Shown: positions 37,519-46,040 of the stretch, piece by piece
How the letters are laid out: every line of letters starts with the position of its first letter
Position numbering within the stretch: the stretch's first letter is position 1
Assembly (NCBI RefSeq): GCF_002921135.1
Contig: NZ_PQVJ01000019.1
Coordinates: 93,637 to 157,636 of the forward strand
Direction: 5' to 3'
DNA: 64,000 bases
Origin: Avibacterium gallinarum
Lineage (GTDB): Bacteria > Pseudomonadota > Gammaproteobacteria > Enterobacterales > Pasteurellaceae
Made by a program: the position numbers and the translations under genes
Notes under the pieces: model-generated
Databases searched by the model: none
Told to the model about the DNA's origin: nothing
Seen by the model: the letters and a program-made list of their open reading frames with translations, nothing else

Positions 37519-37842
37519 TTAAACGTTAAAACTTTCGCCGCAGCCACATTCATCTTTCACGTTAGGATTGGTGAATTTGAACCCTTCGTTTAAGCCTTCT
37601 TTGACAAAATCAAGTTGTGTGCCGTTGAGATACACTAAGCTTTTGGTATCCACGATCACTTTCACGCCGTGATCTTCAAAAACTTGATCGTCTTCATTTA
37701 AAGTATCCACAAACTCAAGCACATAAGCCAAGCCTGAACAGCCTGAGGTTTTAATGCCTAAGCGTAACCCAATGCCTTTGCCACGGTTAGCAAGGAAGGT
37801 TTTGACGCGATTTGCTGCACTTTCGGTTAATGTTACGCTCAT
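37519..37842 (-). CDS. iscA: iron-sulfur assembly protein IscA
   Basis: An A-type carrier of 107 residues from the ATG at 37842, which has GGAG nearby; the frame extends to 37884 across an uptake-signal dyad and is rejected there. The three conserved cysteines are in T-S-G-C-S-G (Cys near residue 35) and the terminal E-C-G-C-G pair near 99-101. It carries iron or clusters to target proteins. It lies 62 bp after iscU, a gap filled by a hairpin made of two uptake signals. Confidence 0.96.
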   Translation of the reverse strand: MSVTLTESAANRVKTFLANRGKGIGLRLGIKTSGCSGLAYVLEFVDTLNEDDQVFEDHGVKVIVDTKSLVYLNGTQLDFVKEGLNEGFKFTNPNVKDECGCGESFNV

Positions 37843-37863
37843 AAGGTTCTCCACAAAATGATG

Positions 37864-37893
37864 AAAAGTGCGGTTAAATTTCACCGCACTTTT
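37864..37893 (-). terminator. uptake-signal dyad between iscU and iscA
   Basis: AAAAGTGCGGT (37864-37874) and ACCGCACTTTT (37883-37893) form an 11-bp stem with eight-base loop within the operon. On the minus strand it is followed only by four T, so it may act as a weak terminator or as an mRNA-stabilising or processing hairpin. Confidence 0.65.
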
Positions 37894-37904
37894 ATTTGCT
37901 TAAA

Positions 37905-38288
37905 TTATTCGCCGCGTTTTGCTTTGTAATCAGCGATAGCTGCTTTAATGGCATCTTCTGCCAAAATGGAGCAATGCACTTTTACTGGTGGAAGTTCTAA
38001 TTCTTCCGCAATTTGGCTATTTTTAATGGCTTGGGCTTCATCAAGAGATTTGCCTTTCACCCATTCAGTGATCAATGAGCTTGAAGCAATGGCTGAACCG
38101 CAGCCGTACGTTTTGAATTTTGCATCTTCAATAATGCCGTCATCATTCACTTTGATTTGTAACTGCATTACATCGCCACAAGCCGGCGCGCCCACCATTC
38201 CGCTTCCCACGGTTGGATCTTTTTTGTCGAATGAACCTACGTTACGCGGGTTCTCATAATGATCGATTACTTTGTCGCTATATGCCAT
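37905..38288 (-). CDS. iscU: iron-sulfur cluster scaffold protein
   Basis: A 127-residue scaffold. The three cluster cysteines lie in A-C-G-D-V near residue 37, Y-G-C-G-S-A near 63, and V-H-C-S-I-L near 106, with the HscA-binding motif L-P-P-V-K at 99-103. Clusters are built here with sulfur from IscS and handed on with help from HscA/HscB. AAGGAACAG precedes the ATG. It lies 21 bp after iscS. Confidence 0.98.
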   Translation of the reverse strand: MAYSDKVIDHYENPRNVGSFDKKDPTVGSGMVGAPACGDVMQLQIKVNDDGIIEDAKFKTYGCGSAIASSSLITEWVKGKSLDEAQAIKNSQIAEELELPPVKVHCSILAEDAIKAAIADYKAKRGE

Positions 38289-38309
38289 TTTTCTGTTCCT
38301 TTTGCTAAA

Positions 38310-39524
38310 TTAATGGTGAGTCCACTCAATTGAGTTAAGATCAATGCCTTCTTTGAACATATCCCATAATGGGGATAATTCTCTTAATTTTTCCACCGCA
38401 CCTTTCACCAGATTGATGGTGTAATCAATTTCTTCTTCGGTGGTGTAACGTCCCACAGTAAAGCGGATTGAGCTGTGTGCAAGCTCATCGTTTAATCCTA
38501 AAGCACGCAACACATAAGACGGCTCAAGGCTGGCTGAAGTACAAGCTGAACCTGATGAAACGGCAATATCACGCAATGCCATCATTAAACTTTCACCTTC
38601 TACATAGTTGAAGCTGATGTTTAGGTTGTTGTCCACACGGTGTTCCATTGAGCCATTCACATAGGTTTCTTCGATATCTTTTAAGCCGTTGTACAAACGA
38701 TCACGCAATGCTTTTAAGCGCGGCATTTCGGTTGCCATTTCTTCTTTACAAATGCGATAAGCTTCGCCCATACCCACGATTTGGTGAACAGGCAATGTAC
38801 CTGAACGCATACCACGTTCGTGGCCGCCACCGTGAATGATCGCTTCTAAACGAACGCGCGGTTTACGGCGTACGTATAACGCACCAATCCCTTTTGGCCC
38901 GTAAAGTTTGTGGCTTGACATCGACATTAAGTCCACGTTCAATTCCGCCAAATTAATCGGCAATTTACCCACACTTTGTGTTGCATCAGTGTGGAAAATA
39001 ATTTTGCGCTCACGGCAAAGATCGCCAATGGCTTTAATATCTTGGATCACACCAATTTCGTTATTAACGTGCATAATAGACACTAAAATGGTGTCATCAC
39101 GCATTGCATTTTTTAATTCTTCTAAGTCGATTAAACCGTCTGATTTTGGTGTTAAGTAGGTAACTTCAAAGCCTTCACGTTCTAATTGACGGCAAGTATC
39201 TAGCACCGCTTTGTGTTCTGTTTTGCAGGTGATAATGTGTTTGCCTTTGCTTTGATAAAAATGCGCAGCACCTTTAATTGCAAGGTTGTCAGCTTCTGTT
39301 GCGCCTGACGTAAACACGATTTCACGGCTATCCGCACCGATTAAATCGGCAATGTGATTACGCGCCACATCAACGGCTTCTTCTGCTTGCCAGCCGAATT
39401 TATGAGAACGGGACGCAGGGTTCCCGAACGTGCCTTCGATGGTTAAAAACTCCATCATTTTTTTGGCAACACGTTCGTCCACAGGGCAAGTTGCCGCATA
39501 ATCTAAATAAATAGGTAATTTCAT
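38310..39524 (-). CDS. iscS: cysteine desulfurase
   Basis: A 404-residue class V pyridoxal-phosphate enzyme. The cofactor lysine is in [12 protein letters not shown] near residues 201-212. The persulfide-forming cysteine is in S-S-G-S-A-C-T-S-A near 324-332. The C-terminal partner-docking tail ends W-T-H-H. It takes sulfur from cysteine for iron-sulfur clusters, thiolated tRNA and other cofactors. It is 120 bp after iscR, a gap holding a 19-bp direct repeat. Confidence 0.98.
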   Translation of the reverse strand: MKLPIYLDYAATCPVDERVAKKMMEFLTIEGTFGNPASRSHKFGWQAEEAVDVARNHIADLIGADSREIVFTSGATEADNLAIKGAAHFYQSKGKHIITCKTEHKAVLDTCRQLEREGFEVTYLTPKSDGLIDLEELKNAMRDDTILVSIMHVNNEIGVIQDIKAIGDLCRERKIIFHTDATQSVGKLPINLAELNVDLMSMSSHKLYGPKGIGALYVRRKPRVRLEAIIHGGGHERGMRSGTLPVHQIVGMGEAYRICKEEMATEMPRLKALRDRLYNGLKDIEETYVNGSMEHRVDNNLNISFNYVEGESLMMALRDIAVSSGSACTSASLEPSYVLRALGLNDELAHSSIRFTVGRYTTEEEIDYTINLVKGAVEKLRELSPLWDMFKEGIDLNSIEWTHH

Positions 39525-39567
39525 TCTACACTCCTAAAAAAATCTATTATTTTGCACCGCACTTTAT

Positions 39568-39609
39568 TTATTAAAGCTAAGGGCTTCACTTTATTAAAGC
39601 TAAGAGCTT
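39568..39609. repeat. 19-bp near-perfect direct repeat between iscR and iscS
   Basis: TTATTAAAGCTAAGGGCTT (39568-39586) and TTATTAAAGCTAAGAGCTT (39591-39609) differ by one base and repeat with a 23-bp period. Each copy contains AAGC-TAAG-GCTT-like pairing and may form a small hairpin. It lies in the transcribed iscR-iscS gap. Confidence 0.9.
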
Positions 39610-39644
39610 TATTTTTAAGGCAAAAGATTTTGATGATAAAAAAA

Positions 39645-40115
39645 CTAAGCGCTTTCGTTTAGCATCACCAAATTGTCAAAATCTTTATGATGACGGTGCT
39701 GAGGCTTTTCCTGATGATGTTTTTCCACCAGTTCCGCCAAAGTAATTTCATTTAAAAAATTTTCAATTCGCTGGCTGAGTTCGTCCCATAATGAATGGGT
39801 TAAACATTGCTGCCCGCCTTTGCAATCCCCTTGTCCTAAGCAACGGGTTACGGTGATATTTTCATTCACCGCAGCGATGATCATGCCAATGGAAATTTTA
39901 TCGCTTGGTTGCCCAAGCTGATACCCCCCACCAGGGCCACGCACACTTTTCACTAAACCGTGGCGGCGTAATTTTGCGAATAATTGTTCTAAATAAGAAA
40001 GGGAAATATGCTGTCTTTCTGAAATATCAGCCAAGCTAACAGGGCCATTTTCAGTATTTAATGCAATATCTAAAATCGCAGTTACAGCATAACGACCTTT
40101 TGACGTTAATTTCAT
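39645..40115 (-). CDS. iscR: Rrf2-family iron-sulfur regulator
   Basis: A 156-residue regulator. The N-terminal winged helix includes [13 protein letters not shown] and the wing [11 protein letters not shown]. The cluster ligands are the three cysteines in [13 protein letters not shown] at 92, 98 and 104, with His107. With its [2Fe-2S] cluster it represses the isc operon; the apo form controls other promoters. A type-1 operator lies over its own promoter. It heads the operon iscRSUA-hscBA-fdx. Confidence 0.97.
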   Translation of the reverse strand: MKLTSKGRYAVTAILDIALNTENGPVSLADISERQHISLSYLEQLFAKLRRHGLVKSVRGPGGGYQLGQPSDKISIGMIIAAVNENITVTRCLGQGDCKGGQQCLTHSLWDELSQRIENFLNEITLAELVEKHHQEKPQHRHHKDFDNLVMLNESA

Positions 40116-40145
40116 CTTCTACTTCCTTCTAGCAATTAGGCGGTT

Positions 40146-40173
40146 ATCTTACATAACCTTCTAAATTAGTCAA
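40146..40173 (-). promoter_or_regulatory. iscR promoter
   Basis: On the minus strand, TTGACT at 40173-40168 and TAAGAT at 40151-40146 are separated by 16 bp, which fits a sigma-70 promoter. The start point would fall near 40139. It is overlapped by the IscR operator. Confidence 0.65.
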
Positions 40174-40177
40174 CTAT
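40153..40177 (-). promoter_or_regulatory. IscR type-1 operator
   Basis: The 25-bp minus-strand site reads ATAGTTGACTAATTTAG followed by AAGGTTAT. Against the E. coli type-1 consensus ATASYYGACTRWWWYAGTCRRSTAT it matches 22 of 25 positions. It covers the -35 element of the iscR promoter, as expected for autorepression, and overlaps the trmJ stop codon. Confidence 0.85.
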
Positions 40178-40923
40178 TCCCTATTGAAATTTCCGCTTTT
40201 TTCCACCGCACTTAACATTCCGCGTAGGATATTTAATTCATTTTTTTCCACTTCAGCGCGCAGATATAATCGTCTTAATTTTTGCATAACACCTTGATTT
40301 TGAATGAAACCTAGCTGTTGATAAAGACGTTCCGTATGGGCAAAAAAGTATTCTAATTCCTGTGCCGTTGGATAGGTGCTTTCTATTGATGAAAGAGAAA
40401 AATCCATGTCTTTTTTATTTCCTTCCTTTTTATTTTTTTCTAACCACGCCATTCTCAATTCATAGCTTATTAATTGCACTGCCATTGCTAAATTCAGCGA
40501 AGAATAATCAGGATTAGCAGGAATGGTTAAATGATAACGACATTTCAGCAATTCTTCATTGGTTAGCCCAATGCGCTCGCGCCCAAACACGATAGCGACT
40601 TTATGTTGTTTCGCAAAGGCGACCGCTCTTTCCGCACAAGCGCGGGGTTCAAGTAAGGTGCTTTGCAAATGGCGTAGGCGAGCGCTTGTGCCAATAACAA
40701 ATTCACAATCCGCCACGGCTTGATCAAAGGTCGGCACGATAACCGCGTTTCTCACCACATCATCAGCCCCCACCGCTAACGCAATGGCTTGCTCATCAAC
40801 ACCTTGTTTTGGCGCAACGAGATAAAGCTGGTTTAATCCCATTGTTTTCATTGCGCGCGCCGCTGATCCAATATTGCCGCTATGAGAGGTTTCTACAAGC
40901 ACAATGCGAATATTTTCTAACAT
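40174..40923 (-). CDS. trmJ: tRNA (cytidine/uridine-2'-O)-methyltransferase TrmJ
   Basis: A 249-residue SPOUT methyltransferase. Class landmarks are V-E-T-S-H-S-G-N-I-G-S-A-A-R-A-M near residues 10-25, I-V-F-G-R-E-R-I-G-L-T-N near 109-120, and I-P-A-N-P-D-Y-S-S-L-N-L-A near 132-144, which form the knotted cofactor site. It methylates the ribose of position 32 in certain tRNAs. It lies upstream of iscR as in E. coli, and its last codons overlap the iscR operator. An uptake signal occurs near 40205 within its coding end. Confidence 0.96.
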   Translation of the reverse strand: MLENIRIVLVETSHSGNIGSAARAMKTMGLNQLYLVAPKQGVDEQAIALAVGADDVVRNAVIVPTFDQAVADCEFVIGTSARLRHLQSTLLEPRACAERAVAFAKQHKVAIVFGRERIGLTNEELLKCRYHLTIPANPDYSSLNLAMAVQLISYELRMAWLEKNKKEGNKKDMDFSLSSIESTYPTAQELEYFFAHTERLYQQLGFIQNQGVMQKLRRLYLRAEVEKNELNILRGMLSAVEKSGNFNRE

Positions 40924-41095
40924 TTTGATTCTGCATTATCTGACTACAAATTGTGGGTATTCTAGCACAATACCCACAAAGTGCGGTCAGAAATAGGAAA
41001 ATTTTTCGCGCCCAACAGGGTTTTTCTCGCTTTTTGCTTAAAAAATCACTATAATTCGTGGCCTTAAATGATGTTCTTTAAAATCTGGTGGAAAT

Positions 41096-41902
41096 ATGAA
41101 TCCAATGTTAAATATCGCTATTCGTGCGGCACGAAAAGCGGGCAATATTATTGCTAAAGGTTATGAACGCCGTGATGATATTCAAACGGTGGCAAAAAGT
41201 GCGAATGATTTTGTTACCAATATTGATAAAGCGTCTGAAGCAGCTATTATTGATGTGATCCAAAACGCCTATCCTGACCATACCATTATTACTGAAGAAA
41301 GTGGCGCGTTAGAAGGCAAAGAAAGCGATGTGCAATGGGTGATTGATCCACTAGATGGTACGACAAATTTCATCAAAGGATTACCGCACTTTTCAGTTTC
41401 TATCGCGGTTCGTGTGAAAGACAGAACCGAAGTTGGCGTGGTTTATGATCCTATCCGTAATGAACTCTTCACCGCTGTGCGTGGACAAGGCGCAAAAATC
41501 AACGAACTGCGTCTGCGTGCAGAAAACACCAAGCGTGAACTACAAGGTGCAATTTTAGCTACCGGTTTCCCATTCAAAAAAATGTCTGCAATGCCAATAC
41601 AATTTGCAATGATGAGCAATCTTGTCAATGAAGGAAAAGTGGCTGATTTCCGCCGTACTGGCTCAGCAGCGTTAGATATGTGCTATGTAGCCGCTAACCG
41701 TGTTGATGGCTATTTTGAAATGGGCGTGAAAGCTTGGGACATTGCAGCAGGTGATCTTATCGCCCGCGAAGCCGGTTGTTTAGTCACGGATTTTGAAGGC
41801 GGACACAGCTATTTAACATCAGGCAACGTGGTCGCTGCCCCTGCGCGTTTAGTAAAAGAAATCTTAAACCAAATTCAGCCTTGTTTAGCCGTTGCTCGCT
41901 AA
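41096..41902 (+). CDS. suhB: inositol monophosphatase family protein SuhB
   Basis: A 268-residue phosphatase. Metal-site motifs are E-E-S-G near residues 64-67, W-V-I-D-P-L-D-G-T-T-N-F near 81-92, and K-A-W-D-I-A-A-G near 214-221. SuhB hydrolyses inositol-1-phosphate in vitro. In E. coli it also joins the ribosomal antitermination complex with Nus factors. It is divergent from trmJ, a common arrangement, with an uptake signal in the gap. Its own hairpin terminator follows. Confidence 0.95.
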   Translation: MNPMLNIAIRAARKAGNIIAKGYERRDDIQTVAKSANDFVTNIDKASEAAIIDVIQNAYPDHTIITEESGALEGKESDVQWVIDPLDGTTNFIKGLPHFSVSIAVRVKDRTEVGVVYDPIRNELFTAVRGQGAKINELRLRAENTKRELQGAILATGFPFKKMSAMPIQFAMMSNLVNEGKVADFRRTGSAALDMCYVAANRVDGYFEMGVKAWDIAAGDLIAREAGCLVTDFEGGHSYLTSGNVVAAPARLVKEILNQIQPCLAVAR

Positions 41903-41945
41903 ACAACGCATTTTTAATCTAAACCTCTTAAATTAGCTAAATCGG

Positions 41946-41979
41946 AAAATAGGCGAGTGAATAACTTGCCTATTTTTTT
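41946..41979 (+). terminator. suhB terminator
   Basis: AAAATAGGC/GCCTATTTT stem (41946-41954 and 41968-41976) followed by TTTA; further AG/CT pairing extends inside. Confidence 0.85.
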
Positions 41980-41990
41980 AGAAGAAAGAT

Positions 41991-42018
41991 AAAAAAATCC
42001 CCTCATTAAAGAGGGGAT
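41991..42018 (-). terminator. sodA terminator
   Basis: ATCCCCTC/GAGGGGAT stem (41997-42004 and 42011-42018) with six-base loop and a minus-strand T7 tail, 28 bp beyond the sodA stop. Confidence 0.92.
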
Positions 42019-42045
42019 AAGATGAAATTTATTTTGAATGATGAA

Positions 42046-42672
42046 TTAGATGTTTACTTTTTTCTCAAAACGCTCTGCTGCGTAATCCCAGTTCACCACG
42101 TTCCAGAATTCTTTAATGTAGTCTGGACGGCGGTTTTGGAATTTTAAGTAGTATGCGTGTTCCCAAACATCTAAACCGAAAATAGGGTAGCCTTCGCAAC
42201 CTGCGATTTCTTTACCCATTAATGGGCTGTCTTGGTTTGCGGTGGAAACCACTTCTAATTTACCGTTGTTTAACACTAACCACGCCCAGCCAGAACCGAA
42301 ACGGGTTGCCGCAGCTTTTTCAAATTCTGCTTGGAATGCTTCCACAGAACCAAAATCACGGATAATGGCGTCTTTTAACGCACCTTGTAAGGTAGTGCCT
42401 TTTTTCAAGCTTTTCCAGAACAAGCTATGATTAACGTGGCCACCGGCATTATTGCGTAAACCTGTACGTTTATCTGCTGGTACTTCTGCTAATTTGGTGA
42501 TTAACTCACCCGGGCAAAGCTCGGCAAATTGCGGTAACGTTTCTAAAATGGCGTTGGCGTTGTTCACATAAGCTTGGTGATGTTTGCTGTAGTGAATTTC
42601 CATTGTTTGTGCATCGAAATGTGGTTCTAATGCATCGTAGGCATAGCCTAATTCAGGTAGAGTGTAAGCCAT
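42046..42672 (-). CDS. sodA: superoxide dismutase, manganese type
   Basis: A protein of 208 residues from the ATG at 42672, with AAGGAAAAT upstream; the longer frame to 42747 has no ribosome site. Metal ligands are His27, the histidine in N-H-S-L-F-W, and the aspartate and histidine of D-V-W-E-H-A-Y near residues 170-176. The manganese-type pattern G-G-H-V-N-H and the glutamine in T-A-N-Q-D-S-P favour Mn over Fe. It converts superoxide to peroxide and oxygen in the cytoplasm. An FNR-like box lies about 62 bp upstream. Confidence 0.95.
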   Translation of the reverse strand: MAYTLPELGYAYDALEPHFDAQTMEIHYSKHHQAYVNNANAILETLPQFAELCPGELITKLAEVPADKRTGLRNNAGGHVNHSLFWKSLKKGTTLQGALKDAIIRDFGSVEAFQAEFEKAAATRFGSGWAWLVLNNGKLEVVSTANQDSPLMGKEIAGCEGYPIFGLDVWEHAYYLKFQNRRPDYIKEFWNVVNWDYAAERFEKKVNI

Positions 42673-42733
42673 AAAATTTTCCTTCTTAAAATAATCATTA
42701 GGTACTAAATTCTTGCGTATTCTAGCAAGAAAC

Positions 42734-42747
42734 TTGATTAAGATCAT
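42734..42747 (-). promoter_or_regulatory. FNR-like box upstream of sodA
   Basis: TTGATTAAGATCAT matches the FNR consensus TTGAT-N4-ATCAA at nine of ten defined bases. It lies 62-75 bp upstream of the sodA start. E. coli sodA is repressed by FNR without oxygen; a similar role is inferred. Confidence 0.5.
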
Positions 42748-42770
42748 TAAAAGTTTAAATTTCTAGCGAA

Positions 42771-42805
42771 AAATAAATAGGGCAGAAAATCTGCCCTATT
42801 TATTT
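42771..42805 (-). terminator. maeB terminator
   Basis: A perfect 16-bp stem (42771-42786 with 42790-42805) containing GGGCAGA/TCTGCCC and a three-base loop, just beyond the maeB stop and upstream of sodA. Confidence 0.9.
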
Positions 42806-42812
42806 TTCTTTT

Positions 42813-45083
42813 TTAAGCTTCTTGCTGTGCTTTTACTGCAGCGACCGCCACCATATTGATAATACGGCGAACGGAAGAGGCAGAGGTTAAAATATGCGCG
42901 GTTTTATTTACGCCCATTAAGATTGGCCCAATGGTGATTGGCGTTGCCGTGCCTTGTAGCAAGTTAAGGCTGATACGCGCCGCTTCCATTGTTGGCATAA
43001 TGAGCAAGTTTGCCGCGCCTTTTAACGGGCTATCTGGCATCACTTCTTTGCGTAAACTTTCGGAAAGCGCAATGTCGCAGTGCATTTCACCGTCAATGAT
43101 TAATTCTGGCGCTTTTTCACGCACAAGTTTTAACACTTCACGCATTTTTACTGCATTTTCATCATTGAAGCTACCATAGTTAGAATGGGAAACCAACGCC
43201 ACTTGTGGCTCGATACCAAAACGGCGAACTTCTGCCGCAGACATTAAGGTGATTTCCGCTAATTCTTCTGCCGTTGGATTTGGATTAACGAACGTATCGG
43301 CGATAAACAAGTTGCCCGTTGGTAGCACCAAACCATTTACAGTAGCAGGAATTGCGCCTGCTTTCACACCAATGAAATCTTTGATTGCGCCTAAGTGAGA
43401 AGCATAAGGCCCAACCAATCCGCATAGCATAGCATCGGCTTTGCCAAGTTCTAACAACACTGTGCCAAGTGCGGTCGGATTATGCAACATTTTACGTTTT
43501 GCGCCTGATGGCGTCATTCCTTGGCGTTTTAACTTGTCGTGATAACGTTGCCAGCATTCGTCATAGTAAGGATTGTTTTCGATGTCGATAATGTCAAAAT
43601 CACGCTCTGCTTCAAGATGTAAACCAAGTTTTTTGATTTTTTCTTCGATGATGTGCGTACGTCCTAGCAACACAGGTTGTGCAATGCCTAAGGTTGCAAT
43701 TTCTTGCACGGCGTGAAGCACGCGCGTTTCTTCGCCGTCTGTCAGTAAGACGCGTTTTTTGTCTTGTTTTGCTTGGGCGAACACTGGTTTCATAAATAAA
43801 TTCGTTTTGTAAACGAATTGAGTAAGTTTTTCTAAATAGGCATCAAAATCTTCAATTGGACGGGTTGCCACGCCGCTATCCATCGCCGCTTTCGCAACCG
43901 CTGGGGCAATTTTCACAATAAGACGCGGATCGAATGGTTTTGGAATTAAATAATCTGGCCCAAAAGAAATTTCCGCGCCACCATAGGCGGAAGTAACCAC
44001 TTCGCTTTGCTCTGCCAAGGCGAGATCCGCAATGGCGTACACCGCTGCTAATTTCATTTCTTCATTAATGGTGGTGGCGCTCACATCTAATGCACCACGG
44101 AAAATGAATGGGAAACAAAGCACGTTATTCACTTGGTTCGGATAGTCTGAACGGCCTGTACAAACAATGGCATCAGGGCGAACTTCTTTGGCAAGTGGTG
44201 GTAAAATTTCAGGTTCTGGGTTCGCCAAGGCAAGAATTAGCGGATTTGGCGCCATCACTTTCACCATTTCTTGGGTTAATGCGCCCGCCGCGGAACAGCC
44301 AAGAAAAATATCACAATTCGGCATTGCATCAGCCAAGGTGCGTGTGCCGTTATCTTCAATTGCGTAAAGCTTTTTGGTTTCGTCCATTCGCTCATCACGG
44401 CCTTTGAAAATCACGCCTTTGGAATCGCACACGGTGATGTGTTCTTTTTTCATTCCAAGGGAAACCAACAAGTTCAAGCAAGCAATAGACGCTGCACCCG
44501 CGCCTGATGCCACTAATTTTACATCTTCAATTTTTTTATTCACAATGCGTAAACCGTTGATCACCGCCGCGGCTGAAATAATGGCTGTGCCGTGCTGATC
44601 ATCGTGGAATACGGGAATATTCATTCGCTCACGCAATTTTTGTTCAATGTAAAAACACTCTGGCGCTTTGATGTCTTCCAGGTTAATACCGCCGAAAGTT
44701 GGTTCAAGTGCGGCGATAATTTCCACTAATTTATCAGGATCTTTTTCATCAATTTCAATATCAAACACATCTACGCCCGCGAACTTTTTAAATAGCACGC
44801 CTTTCCCTTCCATTACGGGTTTGCCAGCTAAGGCACCGATATTGCCTAAGCCTAGCACCGCTGTTCCATTAGAAATTACCGCAACAAGATTGCCGCGAGC
44901 TGTGTATTTATAAGCATTGGCAGGATCTTTTTCAATTTCTAAACAAGGCTCTGCCACTCCCGGTGAATAAGCTAAAGCAAGATCACGCTGTGTGGCGAGA
45001 GATTTGGTTGGGGTAACTTCAATTTTTCCCGGCTTTGGAAATTCGTGGAAATCAAGCGCCGCTTGGCGTAATTGTGCGTCCAT
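42813..45083 (-). CDS. maeB: NADP-dependent malic enzyme with phosphotransacetylase-like domain
   Basis: A 756-residue two-part enzyme. The malic enzyme domain (about 1-420) carries A-Y-S-P-G-V-A-E-P near residues 38-46, the metal-binding region [10 protein letters not shown] near 157-166, and the nucleotide fold V-A-S-G-A-G-A-A-S. The C-terminal domain (about 430-756) resembles phosphate acetyltransferase but is regulatory in the MaeB family. It oxidatively decarboxylates malate to pyruvate, making NADPH. Single gene, divergent from rsuA across a 251-bp gap. Confidence 0.96.
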   Translation of the reverse strand: MDAQLRQAALDFHEFPKPGKIEVTPTKSLATQRDLALAYSPGVAEPCLEIEKDPANAYKYTARGNLVAVISNGTAVLGLGNIGALAGKPVMEGKGVLFKKFAGVDVFDIEIDEKDPDKLVEIIAALEPTFGGINLEDIKAPECFYIEQKLRERMNIPVFHDDQHGTAIISAAAVINGLRIVNKKIEDVKLVASGAGAASIACLNLLVSLGMKKEHITVCDSKGVIFKGRDERMDETKKLYAIEDNGTRTLADAMPNCDIFLGCSAAGALTQEMVKVMAPNPLILALANPEPEILPPLAKEVRPDAIVCTGRSDYPNQVNNVLCFPFIFRGALDVSATTINEEMKLAAVYAIADLALAEQSEVVTSAYGGAEISFGPDYLIPKPFDPRLIVKIAPAVAKAAMDSGVATRPIEDFDAYLEKLTQFVYKTNLFMKPVFAQAKQDKKRVLLTDGEETRVLHAVQEIATLGIAQPVLLGRTHIIEEKIKKLGLHLEAERDFDIIDIENNPYYDECWQRYHDKLKRQGMTPSGAKRKMLHNPTALGTVLLELGKADAMLCGLVGPYASHLGAIKDFIGVKAGAIPATVNGLVLPTGNLFIADTFVNPNPTAEELAEITLMSAAEVRRFGIEPQVALVSHSNYGSFNDENAVKMREVLKLVREKAPELIIDGEMHCDIALSESLRKEVMPDSPLKGAANLLIMPTMEAARISLNLLQGTATPITIGPILMGVNKTAHILTSASSVRRIINMVAVAAVKAQQEA

Positions 45084-45227
45084 AAAACAGTCCTTATAAC
45101 AATTTGAAAAGGTTGTGAGAATAATTCAACACCCTATTATAGGCGAAAAAATCAGAAAATCTGTGATTTACAACACATTATTTACAATTCATTCACAAAA
45201 TCAACCGCACTTTTGTTTTCGGTGTAG

Positions 45228-45279
45228 CTAGGAGCTTCTCACCAAGAGAAGTACTCTTGATTTTGAACAGCCCCTAGGG
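45228..45279 (+). other. potentially structured element between maeB and rsuA
   Basis: CTTCTC (45235-45240) pairs with GAGAAG (45246-45251), and CTAGG (45228-45232) can pair with CCTAG (45273-45277). A TACAAT box at 45298-45303 lies downstream, so the element is probably upstream of the rsuA transcript. It may be a small RNA or operator; no family recognised. Confidence 0.3.
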
Positions 45280-45334
45280 TTTTATGCCGAGATGTTGTAC
45301 AATACTTCGCTTTTATTAATGAGAAAATCACGCA

Positions 45335-46030
45335 ATGAGATTAGATAAATTTTTAGCCGAGCAAACAGGACTAACGCGCTCTCAAGCTAATAAAGCGCTA
45401 CGCCAAAGTGCGGTGCAAATTAATGGAAAAATTGAGAAAAGCGGCGCAACCAAAGTGAGTGCGGAAGATGAGATTTACTTTGAGGGTGAGCGCCTTACTT
45501 GGTTTGAGGCAGGGCATTACATTATGCTGAATAAACCGCAAGGCTATGTTTGCTCCAATGATGACGGCGATTATCCGACAATTTATCAATTCTTTGATTA
45601 TCCCCTTGCCGGCAAATTGCACAGTGCTGGGCGGCTAGATGTGGATACCACAGGGCTGGTGTTGCTCACCGATGATGGGCAGTGGTCGCATCGCATCACT
45701 TCACCAAAACATCATTGCAAGAAAACCTATTTGGTTACCCTTGCCGATCCCGTAGAAAATCATTATCAACAAGCCTGCGCCGAAGGCATTTTATTGCGTG
45801 GTGAAAAACACCCTACCAAACCAGCCAAACTTGAAATTATTGATGATTACAATGTGAATCTCACCCTAAGCGAAGGGCGTTATCATCAAGTAAAACGAAT
45901 GTTTGCCGCCTTAGGCAACAAAGTGATTGGGCTGCACCGTTGGAAAATTGGCGATGTAGTGCTAGATGATCAATTAGAAGAAGGGGAATACCGCCCTTTA
46001 AGCGCAGAAGAATTAAACGCATTAAAATAA
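45335..46030 (+). CDS. rsuA: 16S rRNA pseudouridine-516 synthase
   Basis: A 231-residue RsuA-family enzyme. The N-terminal S4 domain (M-R-L-D-K-F-L-A-E-Q-T-G-L-T-R-S) is followed by the catalytic domain with L-H-S-A-G-R-L-D-V-D-T-T-G-L (aspartate near residue 102) and the later E-G-R-Y-H-Q-V-K-R-M. It modifies uridine 516 of 16S rRNA. The bcr gene follows within 10 bp, the same pair as in E. coli, which favours RsuA over RluE or RluF. An uptake signal lies in the N-terminal coding part near 45405. Confidence 0.93.
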   Translation: MRLDKFLAEQTGLTRSQANKALRQSAVQINGKIEKSGATKVSAEDEIYFEGERLTWFEAGHYIMLNKPQGYVCSNDDGDYPTIYQFFDYPLAGKLHSAGRLDVDTTGLVLLTDDGQWSHRITSPKHHCKKTYLVTLADPVENHYQQACAEGILLRGEKHPTKPAKLEIIDDYNVNLTLSEGRYHQVKRMFAALGNKVIGLHRWKIGDVVLDDQLEEGEYRPLSAEELNALK

Positions 46031-46040
46031 GGATAGCATT

